The position numbers and the translations under genes are program-made. Shown in pieces: positions 45,158 to 53,231 of a stretch of DNA of 59,599 nucleotides (position 1 is its first letter; the number at the start of each line of letters is the position of its first letter). The stretch is from an uncultured Acetatifactor sp. (lineage in GTDB: Bacteria > Bacillota > Clostridia > Lachnospirales > Lachnospiraceae). The notes under the pieces are model-generated. The model saw only the letters and a list, made by a program, of their open reading frames with translations, was not told the DNA's origin and made no database searches. Location: positions 1 to 59,599 of the forward strand of contig CAJUFO010000022.1 of the NCBI GenBank assembly GCA_910585615.1. Direction: 5' to 3'.

Positions 45158-46306
45158 TCATCCGCCCCCGCCCGCGGCGGATTCGTCCTCCTGGCCGCTC
45201 TGCCACTGTATGTGCTGGACGGTGGGCGTCTCGTCCGTAATGGGCAGCAGCACCGTGTCCTCCATGGCCTGAATCTTCTCGATGATCTCAGGCAGCGCCT
45301 CCCTTGTGGTGGTCTTTCCCGCCGCGTCATGCATCAGCACCACGGACGTGCCGTGGTTTCCGATGGTGGCCGTGCAATTCTCTATCAGCATCTCCACGGG
45401 AACCACGAAGCTTCCCCCGTCGCCGGAAGAGATGTTCCAGTCAAAGAACCGTATCCCCTGGCTGTCCAGATATTCCGCGAACTCCCTCATGTCGATCTGA
45501 CTGACGGCATTGGAGCTCCCTCCGGGGAATCTGTACAGATTGCTCTTCACGCCGGTGACTTCATAGAGGTACGCCTGCTCCCTCTGCAGGTCTTCCGCGA
45601 AGCTCTCCACAGACTCATATACCTCGGCATAATCGTGGGTATAGGAATGCATCCCCAGGGTGTGCCCTGCCTCCACAATCTTCCGCATGGTCTCCTCCGC
45701 CTGGCTGCCCTCTCTCCCCACCACGAAGAAGGTGGCCTTCACGCCGTACCGATCCAGAATTTCCAGAATTTCCTCTGTGTTGGCGCTGGGGCCGTCGTCG
45801 AAAGTCAGGTAGACTTTATGGGCGGCGCTGATTTCTTCAGGAGCGCTGCCCGGCCCGCCGGGGCTATCGCCCTGTCCGCCCATGCCCGCGATCCCCTGTC
45901 CGTTCACCGCCGCGGCACCCTCCTGCGGCTCTCCATAGCCTGAGCCCTGCCGCCCAAGCGCCCCATTCTCTTCCGGACCCGCCATCTGTGCCAGCTCCTC
46001 CAGCCTGTCCTGCTGCCTGGCTATCATCTGAGTCAGGTCGGCTATCCTGGTCCTCAGGCTCTCCGTGGTCCGATTCAGAAACCATATCCGGACCAGCAGG
46101 GCTGCGCACAGCAACATCCAAAGCACCGTACATAACCCATACATGGCCCCGCCGCCCTTGCCGGAGCGTCCCCACTTCTCCTGCCCGGCTTTCTGCTCCC
46201 TGCCGTCCCTGCTTTTCCCGGCCTTTGGTATGTCATTCTTTCGTATGTCTTTTACCGGAATCTTATCTTTTGAAATATGCTTTCCCGACATATTCCGCTC
46301 TGACAT
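45158..46306 (-). CDS. Membrane-anchored polysaccharide deacetylase (NodB domain)
   Basis: 382 residues. A basic cytoplasmic tail of ~50 residues, one membrane helix (LCTVLWMLLCAALLVRIWF), a coiled-coil-like stretch (RTRIADLTQMIARQQDRLEE) and a Gly/Gln-rich linker. Then the NodB domain: VYLTFDDGPSANT (catalytic and metal Asp), MHSYTHDYAEV (metal His pair), YRFPGGSSN and VVLMHDAAGK. Likely removes acetyl groups from peptidoglycan or another surface polymer outside the membrane. Located directly upstream of pyrH in the same direction. Confidence 0.88.
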   Translation of the reverse strand: MSERNMSGKHISKDKIPVKDIRKNDIPKAGKSRDGREQKAGQEKWGRSGKGGGAMYGLCTVLWMLLCAALLVRIWFLNRTTESLRTRIADLTQMIARQQDRLEELAQMAGPEENGALGRQGSGYGEPQEGAAAVNGQGIAGMGGQGDSPGGPGSAPEEISAAHKVYLTFDDGPSANTEEILEILDRYGVKATFFVVGREGSQAEETMRKIVEAGHTLGMHSYTHDYAEVYESVESFAEDLQREQAYLYEVTGVKSNLYRFPGGSSNAVSQIDMREFAEYLDSQGIRFFDWNISSGDGGSFVVPVEMLIENCTATIGNHGTSVVLMHDAAGKTTTREALPEIIEKIQAMEDTVLLPITDETPTVQHIQWQSGQEDESAAGGGG

Positions 46307-46395
46307 ATCCGCTCCTGATCCACTTTTTGCCTTTCAGCTTTCAGTATAGCATATTCCTCTTTTTTGGGAAAGAAAAATTTTCAAAAAACGGCATG

Positions 46396-46422
46396 AAAAA
46401 AAGCTGTCTAGACAGCCTTTTT
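46396..46422 (-). terminator. Terminator overlapping the stop of the FeoB-associated gene
   Basis: On the minus strand AAAAAGGCTGT and ACAGCTTTTTTT flank CTAG; the hairpin includes the TAG stop codon and is followed directly by the T tract. Confidence 0.7.
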
Positions 46423-46608
46423 CTCCGGCGCGTCCCCGCTGCCGCCCGAAGCGCCGCACGCCCGGCTCCCACAACCGCCGCATGCGCCGCAGCTCCCACA
46501 ACTGCCGCAGCCCCCTGCGCACTGCCCTTTCCGCAGCTTCCCCAGCTGGCTGCGCAGGATAAAGAATACCGCGGTGGCCAGAGCCGCGATGATGATAACG
46601 TCTGCCAT
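46408..46608 (-). CDS. FeoB-associated Cys-rich membrane protein
   Basis: 66 residues: a single membrane helix (DVIIIAALATAVFFIL), a short basic stretch, then GQCAGGCGSCGSCGACGGC, a cysteine/glycine tail that could bind iron. This matches the small proteins usually encoded after feoB, but no feoAB genes are next to it. The ATG at 46608 has AGGAGG eight bases upstream. A consensus promoter and a perfect Fur-type palindrome stand directly upstream, so iron-repressed expression is likely. Confidence 0.85.
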   Translation of the reverse strand: MADVIIIAALATAVFFILRSQLGKLRKGQCAGGCGSCGSCGACGGCGSRACGASGGSGDAPEKKAV

Positions 46609-46632
46609 CTGCACATCCTCCTAATCGTTAAT

Positions 46633-46647
46633 TGAGAATCATTCTCA
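46633..46647. promoter_or_regulatory. Fur box
   Basis: TGAGAATCATTCTCA is a perfect 7-1-7 inverted repeat of the Fur type (consensus TGATAATNATTATCA), located at the transcription start region of the FeoB-associated gene, 25 bases before its start codon. Confidence 0.8.
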
Positions 46648-46821
46648 TTAAAGTATATGCCATGGAAGGAAGAATGTCAAGCGGCAATTTTCTGAGACAT
46701 CTATGAAACAGCTGCCACACCGCCTTGGAAAGGATCCCAGTAGGCAATTCCCACTTTTGTCAGGCATGCCCCTCAAAAGATTATAATATGCATTTGTATC
46801 CAGCAAATATTCCTTCGCCAT
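46648..46821 (-). pseudogene. Truncated PIN-domain (VapC-like) toxin remnant
   Basis: An ATG at 46821 opens MAKEYLLDTNAYYNLLRGMP, which fits the first strand of a PIN ribonuclease with its catalytic Asp (LLDTN). After about 20-25 residues the similarity ends and the frame runs to a stop at 46648, 57 codons in all, too short for a PIN domain (about 130). A 37-codon frame starting near 46863 (MYEEQRLLANEITKF) overlaps its start and might be antitoxin debris. Its 3' end now overlaps the promoter of the FeoB-associated gene. Bases 46864-46985 hold nothing else I recognise. Confidence 0.45.
46652..46680 (-). promoter_or_regulatory. Promoter of the FeoB-associated gene
   Basis: Minus strand: -35 TTGACA (46680-46675), exactly 17 bases, -10 TATACT (46657-46652). 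The Fur box begins five bases downstream of the -10. Confidence 0.8.
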
Positions 46822-46985
46822 TCCATATTCCCCGAAAAACGGAATTTCGTAATCTCATTTGCTAGAAGTCTTTGTTCCTCATACATATGGAAATTCCTTT
46901 TTTAAAGAAATTGACTCCCCTGGTGGGTAATGTCTATGGCACATTCCTATTTTAACACGGCTCTCCTGTACCGTCTACTGCATTT

Positions 46986-47543
46986 TTATATAGAGACCTT
47001 ATTTCCATCGTCCTCCCGGTTCCGCAGCACCCCCGCCAGCATGTGGAACAGGACGCCGCACAGGGCCAGGAGCGCCGCGTAGAGCTTCCCGGTATTGCTG
47101 GCCAGGAGGGTCATGACGATGCCCAGCGCGGGGATATGGCGCTCCACTCTGCCGATGAGGCTGCCATAGGCCACAGGCTCCATGTCCTCCTCTTTGTTGG
47201 CATCCCCCTTGGTGACGAACTCGCCCTCCACATACCGGTTTTCCTCCACCCGATGGGTGACGACCGAGCTCCCTTTGGAAAAGGCGATGACGTCCCCGGC
47301 CTCCACCTCCTCCGGCTGCGCTGCTTTCACATAGATGGCGCTTCCCACGGGAATCTCCGGTTCCATGCTCCCGCTTACCACCTCATAGATTTCGTATCCC
47401 ATCAGCCGGGGAAGCGTCAGCGGCAGGAACGCCGCGATGACCCCCAGCAGAATCAATGTCCCCAGCATGCTGCAAAGGGCAGGAAATACCTTCCTGCCCT
47501 TTCTGTCAGAGGGACGTGAAACCGATTCTCTCTCGCCTGTCAT
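46986..47543 (-). CDS. sipW: Signal peptidase I, SipW type
   Basis: 185 residues. Two membrane helices (CSMLGTLILLGVIAAFLPL and a C-terminal pair TGKLYAALLALCGVLFHML). Catalytic Ser in VVSGSMEPEIPVGS, then GDVIAFSKG and VTHRV, with His in place of the usual catalytic Lys, which marks the SipW/eukaryotic-ER type. Processes the special signal peptides of TasA-like proteins, two of which are encoded upstream in this operon. The ATG at 47543 overlaps the preceding stop as ATGA. Confidence 0.92.
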   Translation of the reverse strand: MTGERESVSRPSDRKGRKVFPALCSMLGTLILLGVIAAFLPLTLPRLMGYEIYEVVSGSMEPEIPVGSAIYVKAAQPEEVEAGDVIAFSKGSSVVTHRVEENRYVEGEFVTKGDANKEEDMEPVAYGSLIGRVERHIPALGIVMTLLASNTGKLYAALLALCGVLFHMLAGVLRNREDDGNKVSI

Positions 47544-48580
47544 GCTTCCGACTCCTCTTCCTTCTTTTTCCGTTTCCTGAAAATCAGGAAATACCATCCC
47601 GTGCCTACGGCAACCAGTACCAAAGCGAGAACCACCGGCAGGGGAATCCCCAAAAGCCTGGCATCGGCAGCTACCGTCAGGAAATTGCTGGTGGGAACCG
47701 GATTCTCATCCAGATTTTCCAATTCGTTCGGCGCGCCCAGCGGCGTTTCGTCGTCCGGGATATTCTCTTCTCCGCCATCCGCGTCGTCCGGCGTGTCCCC
47801 GTCATCCGGCGCTCCTCCATCATCCGGCGCATCTGCGTCATCCGCTGCGTCTCCATCGTCTGGCGCTCCTCCATCGTCCGGTGCAGGGGCCTCCGGCTCT
47901 TCCTCCGGCGCAGGAACCACTACCACTCCTCCCCCTTCCACAGGAGCTTCCGGCCCAGGCCCCTCAGGCTCCGGTCCGGGCTCCTCGGGTTCTGGTCCAG
48001 GCTCAGGCTCCGGCGCGGGCTGCTGGGGCTCCGTAATCCTGGTATATACGAAATTGAACACATTCTCCAGCGGATCCTTTTCCAGGGTCTTGGTGATATT
48101 GTAGGCCTGGGGCTGCCAGCCGTCGATATACAGATAGGCCACCACGGGCTTATCGCCCACATTCCCGTAGTATGTCTCGCTGGGCGCCAGGGTGTTCCCC
48201 TCGCTGTCCACATAGTTGATGGTATAGGACGTGGCATCCCCCAGGATTCCATAGGCAATCACATAGTCCCTGTCCCCTGTCACCAGAAAGGAGGAGGTCT
48301 GCATGCTCACATTGTTGTCCTTGCCGCTCTCCCTGATTCCCCTGATATAGTACTTGCTGTTGTCGTTCAGCGTCACCGCGCTCTGGTAGAAATTCACCCG
48401 GTCCCCATAATGGCGCCCCTCGAAGACTATCACGTCCCCGTCCGCGAAACTCCCCTGCCTGCCGGAAAAGATGCGGATGGTATAGGTATACTCCTCCTCC
48501 TTGGCCGAGGCCGACAAGACATTTGGAAAAAACAGGCACAGAGCAAACAGCGCATACAAAACACGTCTCAGTCTCTTCAT
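47540..48580 (-). CDS. Membrane-anchored surface protein with MucBP-like domain and Pro/Asp linker
   Basis: 346 residues: signal peptide (ends near SASA), an N-terminal domain of ~80 residues (YTYTIRIFSGRQGSF), and a MucBP-like segment (YTINYVDSEGNTLAPSETYY, ~115-180). A long linker of PEPEPGPEPEEPG type followed by APDDGGAPDDGD repeats reaches across the wall. A C-terminal membrane helix (LLGIPLPVVLALVLVAVGT) with a KRKKK tail closes it. There is no LPXTG, so it stays in the membrane. Four bases after the preceding gene and overlapping sipW. Role in the fibre system is unknown, possibly a base or anchor. Confidence 0.75.
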   Translation of the reverse strand: MKRLRRVLYALFALCLFFPNVLSASAKEEEYTYTIRIFSGRQGSFADGDVIVFEGRHYGDRVNFYQSAVTLNDNSKYYIRGIRESGKDNNVSMQTSSFLVTGDRDYVIAYGILGDATSYTINYVDSEGNTLAPSETYYGNVGDKPVVAYLYIDGWQPQAYNITKTLEKDPLENVFNFVYTRITEPQQPAPEPEPGPEPEEPGPEPEGPGPEAPVEGGGVVVVPAPEEEPEAPAPDDGGAPDDGDAADDADAPDDGGAPDDGDTPDDADGGEENIPDDETPLGAPNELENLDENPVPTSNFLTVAADARLLGIPLPVVLALVLVAVGTGWYFLIFRKRKKKEEESEA

Positions 48581-48584
48581 CCCC

Positions 48585-49448
48585 CTACGCCTCCTTCTTC
48601 CTTTTTCTATGCTCTCTGAAGCAATAGATGCAGTAAATCAGCAGAATCGTCCCCGTGACGCCGCTGATTGCCAGGTACAGGGGCAGATTGCTGTCGTCAC
48701 TGGTCCTCACCACGCCTGTGCCCCGCCCGGGCGTGGGCTGGTTGGGCCTGGTATCGTCCACATTCTCCGGCGGGTTCCCGGAACCCGGCTGGTTCGGCTT
48801 ATCCGGCTGGCCAGGCTGGTTCGGCTCACCTGGTCTGTCCGGCAGGTCCTCCCTCAGTTCCACCGCGAACTCCATCTGCAGGTCTGCCAGAGTGTCCTGA
48901 TAGTCGTTGCCCTGGGTCTCGCCGTCCAATGCCACCTCCAAAGTGATGGTCCCGCCCTGTCCATTATATATGGTATCCAGATAGAAATAATCCTTTAAAG
49001 CGTTAGTAGCCCCATGGAGGCCCTCCCCCATATGGGCGATTACATCCTCCGCCGATTCGCCGCCTACGGTATCGCTGTCGAAGAGCACGTTCACCTCTCC
49101 GTCCGTGTCCGTATACACCAGCCGATAGGTATAAGCGCCTCCCCCTGTCTGGCTGTTGGCGCTTCTGTCCTCTAAGGAATAGAGCACCTCGTTCTGCATG
49201 TACCAGTCCGTGGCAGTGGGGTTAGTGTTCTGCAGCTTCAGGGTGATGATTACATTGTCCCCGGGCTGCATGCCGCTGACCACATCGTTGATGTCCGCCG
49301 TGGTGAAAGTGCTCGCCATCTCTTTCTCAGGGGTGAACGCAACATTCCAGTTCTCGTCGCCGTAGAAAGTCTCCGCGTGAACCGGAATCGCCAGCCCCAA
49401 AGCCAGCAGGCCGGCCAACAGGCTGGTCATAGCTCTCTGCTTTCTCAT
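48585..49448 (-). CDS. Membrane-anchored surface protein of the TasA/pilus operon
   Basis: 287 residues: classical signal peptide (LLAGLLALGLAIPVHAET), a beta-rich domain (~25-200) with NVIITLKLQNTNPTATDWYM and YTYRLVYTDTDGEV, a Pro/Asn/Gly linker (RPGEPNQPGQPDKPNQPG), a membrane helix (LYLAISGVTGTILLIYCIY) and a basic tail RKRKK. The domain resembles the jelly-roll of TasA-like proteins. Without LPXTG it would remain membrane-bound, perhaps as the cell-proximal anchor of a TasA-like fibre. Function inferred only from context. Confidence 0.7.
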   Translation of the reverse strand: MRKQRAMTSLLAGLLALGLAIPVHAETFYGDENWNVAFTPEKEMASTFTTADINDVVSGMQPGDNVIITLKLQNTNPTATDWYMQNEVLYSLEDRSANSQTGGGAYTYRLVYTDTDGEVNVLFDSDTVGGESAEDVIAHMGEGLHGATNALKDYFYLDTIYNGQGGTITLEVALDGETQGNDYQDTLADLQMEFAVELREDLPDRPGEPNQPGQPDKPNQPGSGNPPENVDDTRPNQPTPGRGTGVVRTSDDSNLPLYLAISGVTGTILLIYCIYCFREHRKRKKEA

Positions 49449-49461
49449 GCGCTCCTCCTTT

Positions 49462-50250
49462 CTAATCTACAAGGCTTAAAACGCCGTCATGGAAGACCAC
49501 CCTTTTGCCCCATGCGCTCCAGATGGCGTCCTCGGCGTTATGCTCCTGCACGGCGTCCACTTCCACCTCAATCTGAAATGAAATCCCGTCGTAATCATAG
49601 GTGGTCACAATGGTAGTATAGTTTCCTGTCTTATTGGTCTCCTGGGAGACTTTCTTCGCGATGCTGCCGTCTATGGTGAGCGTATCCGCGAACAGAGGGG
49701 TCTCAGACTGCCCCTCCCCCTGGGCACAGAGCAGCTTGTTGTAATAGAGCACAGTGCGCTCCTGGGTCCTGGCCGACTCATCCTCAATCCAGTCTGTCCC
49801 CAGGTTCACCAGGTTCAGGTCGATCAGCGCCGGGGAGAGGTCCTGGAGCTTCTTTCCCTCTGAATCCAGCCAGTACTTGTAGATGCTGACCCGGACGTAC
49901 TGGTTGATGGTCCCCGTGTTCCTGACTTTCAGGTTCTCTCTGTATGTCTTCCCCAGCACCAGGGACTCCCCCTCCGGAATCATATGCTCCAGGAGCACTC
50001 CTGTGTGCTCGTTCCATGTCCCATCCCCGGCGCTGTTGTAGTCCCGCCAGGACACCTCTTCCTCATTCTCCACCAAGCTGACGCCGATGTCATACATCTG
50101 AATCCGGGAGGTATAGGTCTCCGAGTAATAGGTGAGCGCGGCTTTCGTCCCGCCCACGGAGCTGCCAATCAGCATGGCCACCGCCACCGCGAACAGCGCC
50201 ACAGTGACCATGGGGGATGCCACTTTCATCCGCTTCTTTTTCTTCTTCAT
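49462..50250 (-). CDS. SipW-dependent (TasA/CalY-like) exported fibre protein
   Basis: 262 residues. N terminus MKKKKKRMKVASPMVTVALF, hydrophobic core ending GSSVGGTKAALTYYSE: the SipW-type signal, where cleavage is followed by an aromatic strand (LTYYSETYTSRIQMYDIGV). The mature domain has the camelysin/TasA feel (VRNTGTINQYVRVSIYKYW). No C-terminal anchor, as expected for a secreted fibre subunit. Starts with an ATGA overlap after the small TasA-like gene. Processing by the SipW enzyme at the end of the operon is expected. Confidence 0.75.
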   Translation of the reverse strand: MKKKKKRMKVASPMVTVALFAVAVAMLIGSSVGGTKAALTYYSETYTSRIQMYDIGVSLVENEEEVSWRDYNSAGDGTWNEHTGVLLEHMIPEGESLVLGKTYRENLKVRNTGTINQYVRVSIYKYWLDSEGKKLQDLSPALIDLNLVNLGTDWIEDESARTQERTVLYYNKLLCAQGEGQSETPLFADTLTIDGSIAKKVSQETNKTGNYTTIVTTYDYDGISFQIEVEVDAVQEHNAEDAIWSAWGKRVVFHDGVLSLVD

Positions 50251-50801
50251 GCCTCATCCCCTCCCTCCGCGCTGCCGTCGTCCTCTGCTGAGCCTGCCTC
50301 GGTGCTTCCGGTGTCCAGGACCTGGCTCCAGTCCGTCTCCTGGACGCTGAAAGCCGTGCCGTCCTCATGATACTGCACAGGTACGCTCTCATAGATGACG
50401 ATTACATTGAAATAATCCTTGTCCGGCGTCTCCGGGATGCCCTCGATCCGGATGTCTAAGGGATTCGTCTCCTGCCCGCCGTAGAGGATATCATTATAGT
50501 AATAATAATCTCCCGCCTGGGTCCAGCCGTCGCCCGAATACACCAGCTCGTACTGGCTCCCGCAGAAAGCCCTGGCCCGGACATAGACCGGCTGTGAGCC
50601 CTCCTGGCTGTCAATCACCACATGCTTCGTCCAATCGCTGAAATCCTCACGGATTTCCGTCCGGTCTCCCAGCCTGATGGTGTAGCCGCCCGCTGCCTCC
50701 GCATAGGTGGTGAAATATGCCCAGGCCTGCCCTACGCTTGCACCCGCCACCGTCACGGCAGCCAGCGCAAAGACCGCAGGGAGATATCTCCTCTTCCTCA
50801 T
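50247..50801 (-). CDS. Small SipW-dependent (TasA-like) exported protein
   Basis: 184 residues. Signal ends in a SipW-like pattern VGQAWAYFTTYAEAAGGYTI, followed by a compact domain (DWTKHVVIDSQEGSQPVYVR, CGSQYELVYSGDGW) and an acidic Ser/Gly/Asp tail. It resembles the minor TasA-like subunits found beside SipW in Clostridia. No anchor. Translationally coupled to the next gene by ATGA. Confidence 0.7.
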   Translation of the reverse strand: MRKRRYLPAVFALAAVTVAGASVGQAWAYFTTYAEAAGGYTIRLGDRTEIREDFSDWTKHVVIDSQEGSQPVYVRARAFCGSQYELVYSGDGWTQAGDYYYYNDILYGGQETNPLDIRIEGIPETPDKDYFNVIVIYESVPVQYHEDGTAFSVQETDWSQVLDTGSTEAGSAEDDGSAEGGDEA

Positions 50802-50855
50802 ATCATGCCCTCCTACTTATAGTTCCGCATCTGCCCCCAGTACGGGCGCGATCTA

Positions 50856-52028
50856 TCATCTCTCCTCCTCGGCCGGCCGGATGCCTGTGCGCACCGGCGG
50901 CAGCCCCTCATTGCCCCTGGCCTCCTGCGTGGGATCCGAATGCCAGAGCCATGCGCCGGATTCGTCCCGGACGAACTGGTTCTTGATGCCATGCCCATTG
51001 GTCTGGCGCCCATTGTACACATTCTCGAATTCCACCGAGACTACATCGTCCGCGGCGATTGTGGCGCTTCTGTCCCCGGGCACTGTGAGCTCATAGCTGG
51101 CCCCGCTGTAGACCTCCCTGACCGTCACCTGGGCCAGGGCCGGTATCTGATCCAGGACCACGCTCTCCCGGCCTGCCTCTGTGAAAGTGATGCTCTCCAC
51201 CTCGCTGTAGACCAGCTCTCCCGCCAGCTCCCCCGTGACCTCGAAGACACAGGTGACAGACTCCTGGATTCCCTCCATGGACTCATGCTCCAGCAGCGTC
51301 TTCACAATCTCCAGGGAGCCGTATCTGGCGGCCCTCTCAGGCTTCAGGCTGATCACCGGCTCATAATTCCAGTCCCCCATATTGGTCACGGTTCCGTCCT
51401 CAGCCGTCTCCGTCAGCCTGTCGGGAAGCGAGATGAGCTGGGGCGCAAAGAGATAGGTATACTGGGCGGAGTTGGCCATGGTGGCAAGCCTTACCTCTCC
51501 CTCCTGGGAATCCGTCTCCTGCTCTATCTCGGTCACATAGTCTTTCGTATCCGTCAATGCTCCGCCTCTGGCGATTACCAGGTACAGCCCCGTATCCAGG
51601 CCCGTGATTGCCGTCCCCACGGCCATGCCCCGCTCCACGGGCTCCGCAGCGCCGTTCCCTCCCAGGGCCGTGCGCGCCGCCTGCTGGGCCAGCCTGACCC
51701 AGTCCTCCGCCTTTGGATACGCCGGAATCTCCAGGTCATATCCGTCCACCGGCTCAAAATAGCAGGCATCCTGCCCCTCTGTCTTCATGGCATCCGCCAC
51801 CCGGTATATATCCACCACGACCCCTGCCTGAGCCAGGTCCTCCCCGAACCTCTCCTCCTGAGGCTTGTTCTGGTCCTCCGGATACACGGTCATGGAACAC
51901 GTCCCGTCTGCCACCACCTTGCCGTCCCCATCCGCCTTAAGAGGCGCCGCATCGCCTGTCAGGGGACTTGCCGCCACGCCCACTGTGAGCGCCAGCGCCG
52001 CAAGCAGACACATCCATCTTTTCTTCAT
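50856..52028 (-). CDS. Pilin-like surface protein without sorting signal
   Basis: 390 residues: signal peptide (LLAALALTVGVAASPLTGDA), a pilin N-terminal-like domain (GVVVDIYRVADAMKTEG..., ITGLDTGLYLVIARG, the latter like the GLYL segment of SpaA pilins), and a Cna-B-like domain at ~225-335 (SLEIVKTLLEHESMEGIQES, QVTVREVYSGASYEL). The C terminus GLPPVRTGIRPAEEER has no membrane helix or true LPXTG, so it should be secreted or attached through another protein. Lies directly after the sortase gene. Confidence 0.7.
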   Translation of the reverse strand: MKKRWMCLLAALALTVGVAASPLTGDAAPLKADGDGKVVADGTCSMTVYPEDQNKPQEERFGEDLAQAGVVVDIYRVADAMKTEGQDACYFEPVDGYDLEIPAYPKAEDWVRLAQQAARTALGGNGAAEPVERGMAVGTAITGLDTGLYLVIARGGALTDTKDYVTEIEQETDSQEGEVRLATMANSAQYTYLFAPQLISLPDRLTETAEDGTVTNMGDWNYEPVISLKPERAARYGSLEIVKTLLEHESMEGIQESVTCVFEVTGELAGELVYSEVESITFTEAGRESVVLDQIPALAQVTVREVYSGASYELTVPGDRSATIAADDVVSVEFENVYNGRQTNGHGIKNQFVRDESGAWLWHSDPTQEARGNEGLPPVRTGIRPAEEER

Positions 52029-52071
52029 GAGCAGTTCCTCCTATCTTTACGTCTGACTTCTTCTCACCAGC

Positions 52072-52977
52072 TTATTTCCTCAGCTCCTCCAGCATCTGCT
52101 TCTTGCTCTTCGGAGGCTTCTTCACGCTGTAGTAAATCAATGTCGTCACCAGCAGCACGAACAGCATGGGAATCCCGATGGCCGGTATCACCACATATGT
52201 GGGAATCCGCACCGCCTCCGCCACCACGACCACCTCTCCGGCGATATTGTCTATCCTGCGCCCTCTCACCAGCATCCGGTGGGTGTTGACCCCGTAAGGG
52301 GTGCAGGTCACCAGCGTGCAGTAGTCCTCCCCGGGGACGATTGCCAGTTCGTCCACCTCCTCCGGCAGGACGATACGGATCTGATCCACCTGGTAGGTGA
52401 TGGTCTGTTCCAGGACGTTCAGGGTGAAGATATCATCTTCCTTCATCTGGTCCAAATCAGAGAACAGCTTGGCGCTGGGCAGCCCCCGATGGCCGGACAG
52501 AACGCTGTGGGTCCGCTCGCCGCCTACCGGAAGCGAGGATCCGGGGATATGCCCCACTGCAATCTGCAGCACCGCCTCGTCCACGCTGTGGTACACAGGC
52601 AGGTTCACCCCGATGGCGGAAATCTGCACATATCCCATGATTCCCGTGCCTGAGATGTCCAGCTGCCGCAAGTATTCCTCATATTCCTCTTCTTCAAGGT
52701 CGAAATCAATTCCATTGGGAAGCTTTGCATTGTAAATCCGCGCAGCCTCCAGGAGCTCTTCCTTGTCCTCCCCCGACATATCGTTCACGCTATCCACATA
52801 TCCCGCAATGGCCCGGGTGGCATGCATGGAATTCCACCAGTCGCTGACAGACGGGTATAAGAAGATTCCCGCGCCCACCAGCATGATGGCTATCAATATA
52901 ATGGTCGATATGGAGGGGGCTTTTCGCTTTTTCTTTGCTTTCTTCCCCTTCTCCCCTGTCTGTCTCTTCTCTTTCAT
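52072..52977 (-). CDS. Class C (pilin-polymerising) sortase
   Basis: 301 residues from the ATG at 52977 (weak GGGG upstream). N-terminal membrane helix (STIILIAIMLVGAGIFLYP), the lid region SVSDWWNSMHATRAI, and the sortase barrel with catalytic His in SGHRGLPSAKLF, Cys in CTLVTCTPYGVNTHR and Arg in LVRGRR. A second C-terminal membrane helix (VVIPAIGIPMLFVLLVTTLIYY), typical of class C, follows. It joins pilin subunits through Lys-Thr isopeptide bonds. Located between the major pilin and the other fibre genes. The frame is open up to 53103 but that region looks non-coding. Confidence 0.93.
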   Translation of the reverse strand: MKEKRQTGEKGKKAKKKRKAPSISTIILIAIMLVGAGIFLYPSVSDWWNSMHATRAIAGYVDSVNDMSGEDKEELLEAARIYNAKLPNGIDFDLEEEEYEEYLRQLDISGTGIMGYVQISAIGVNLPVYHSVDEAVLQIAVGHIPGSSLPVGGERTHSVLSGHRGLPSAKLFSDLDQMKEDDIFTLNVLEQTITYQVDQIRIVLPEEVDELAIVPGEDYCTLVTCTPYGVNTHRMLVRGRRIDNIAGEVVVVAEAVRIPTYVVIPAIGIPMLFVLLVTTLIYYSVKKPPKSKKQMLEELRK

Positions 52978-53130
52978 AGGTTTCCCCACAATACATGCTG
53001 TCTGGCGGTTGCCCCGGGTATCTCCCGGCGTTTCCTGTCCTTGGCTGCTCTCTGCCGGATCGTCCTCTTTGGGTCGGTCAATCCGTTGCTCGCCGCACAC
53101 CACGGGAAGGTGTCAGCCAAAATGCGGCAT

Positions 53131-53158
53131 GCCGGGGATGGGATCTGCCATCCCCGGC
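53131..53158 (-). terminator. Strong hairpin between pilin and sortase genes
   Basis: GCCGGGGATGG / CCATCCCCGGC, a perfect 11-bp stem with a 6-base loop, in the 254-base gap between the pilin stop and the sortase start. No run of T follows on the minus strand (ATGCCGCATTTTGG), so it may be a partial terminator or a message-stabilising end that keeps pilin in excess over sortase. Confidence 0.45.
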
Positions 53159-53231
53159 TGAATGCTTTTGCAGTTTTCAATACACGAGCATTTTAGGGCT
53201 GCATGCGGTTCGTCTTATGTATCCCGCGCAT

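Noticed and set aside
47601..48104. Plus-strand Ser/Gly/Pro-rich frame
   Set aside because: Antisense image of the Pro/Asp linker repeats of the surface protein at 47540-48580.
50856..50910. LPPVRTG as a sortase motif
   Set aside because: No membrane helix or basic tail follows, and the spacing does not match LPXTG.
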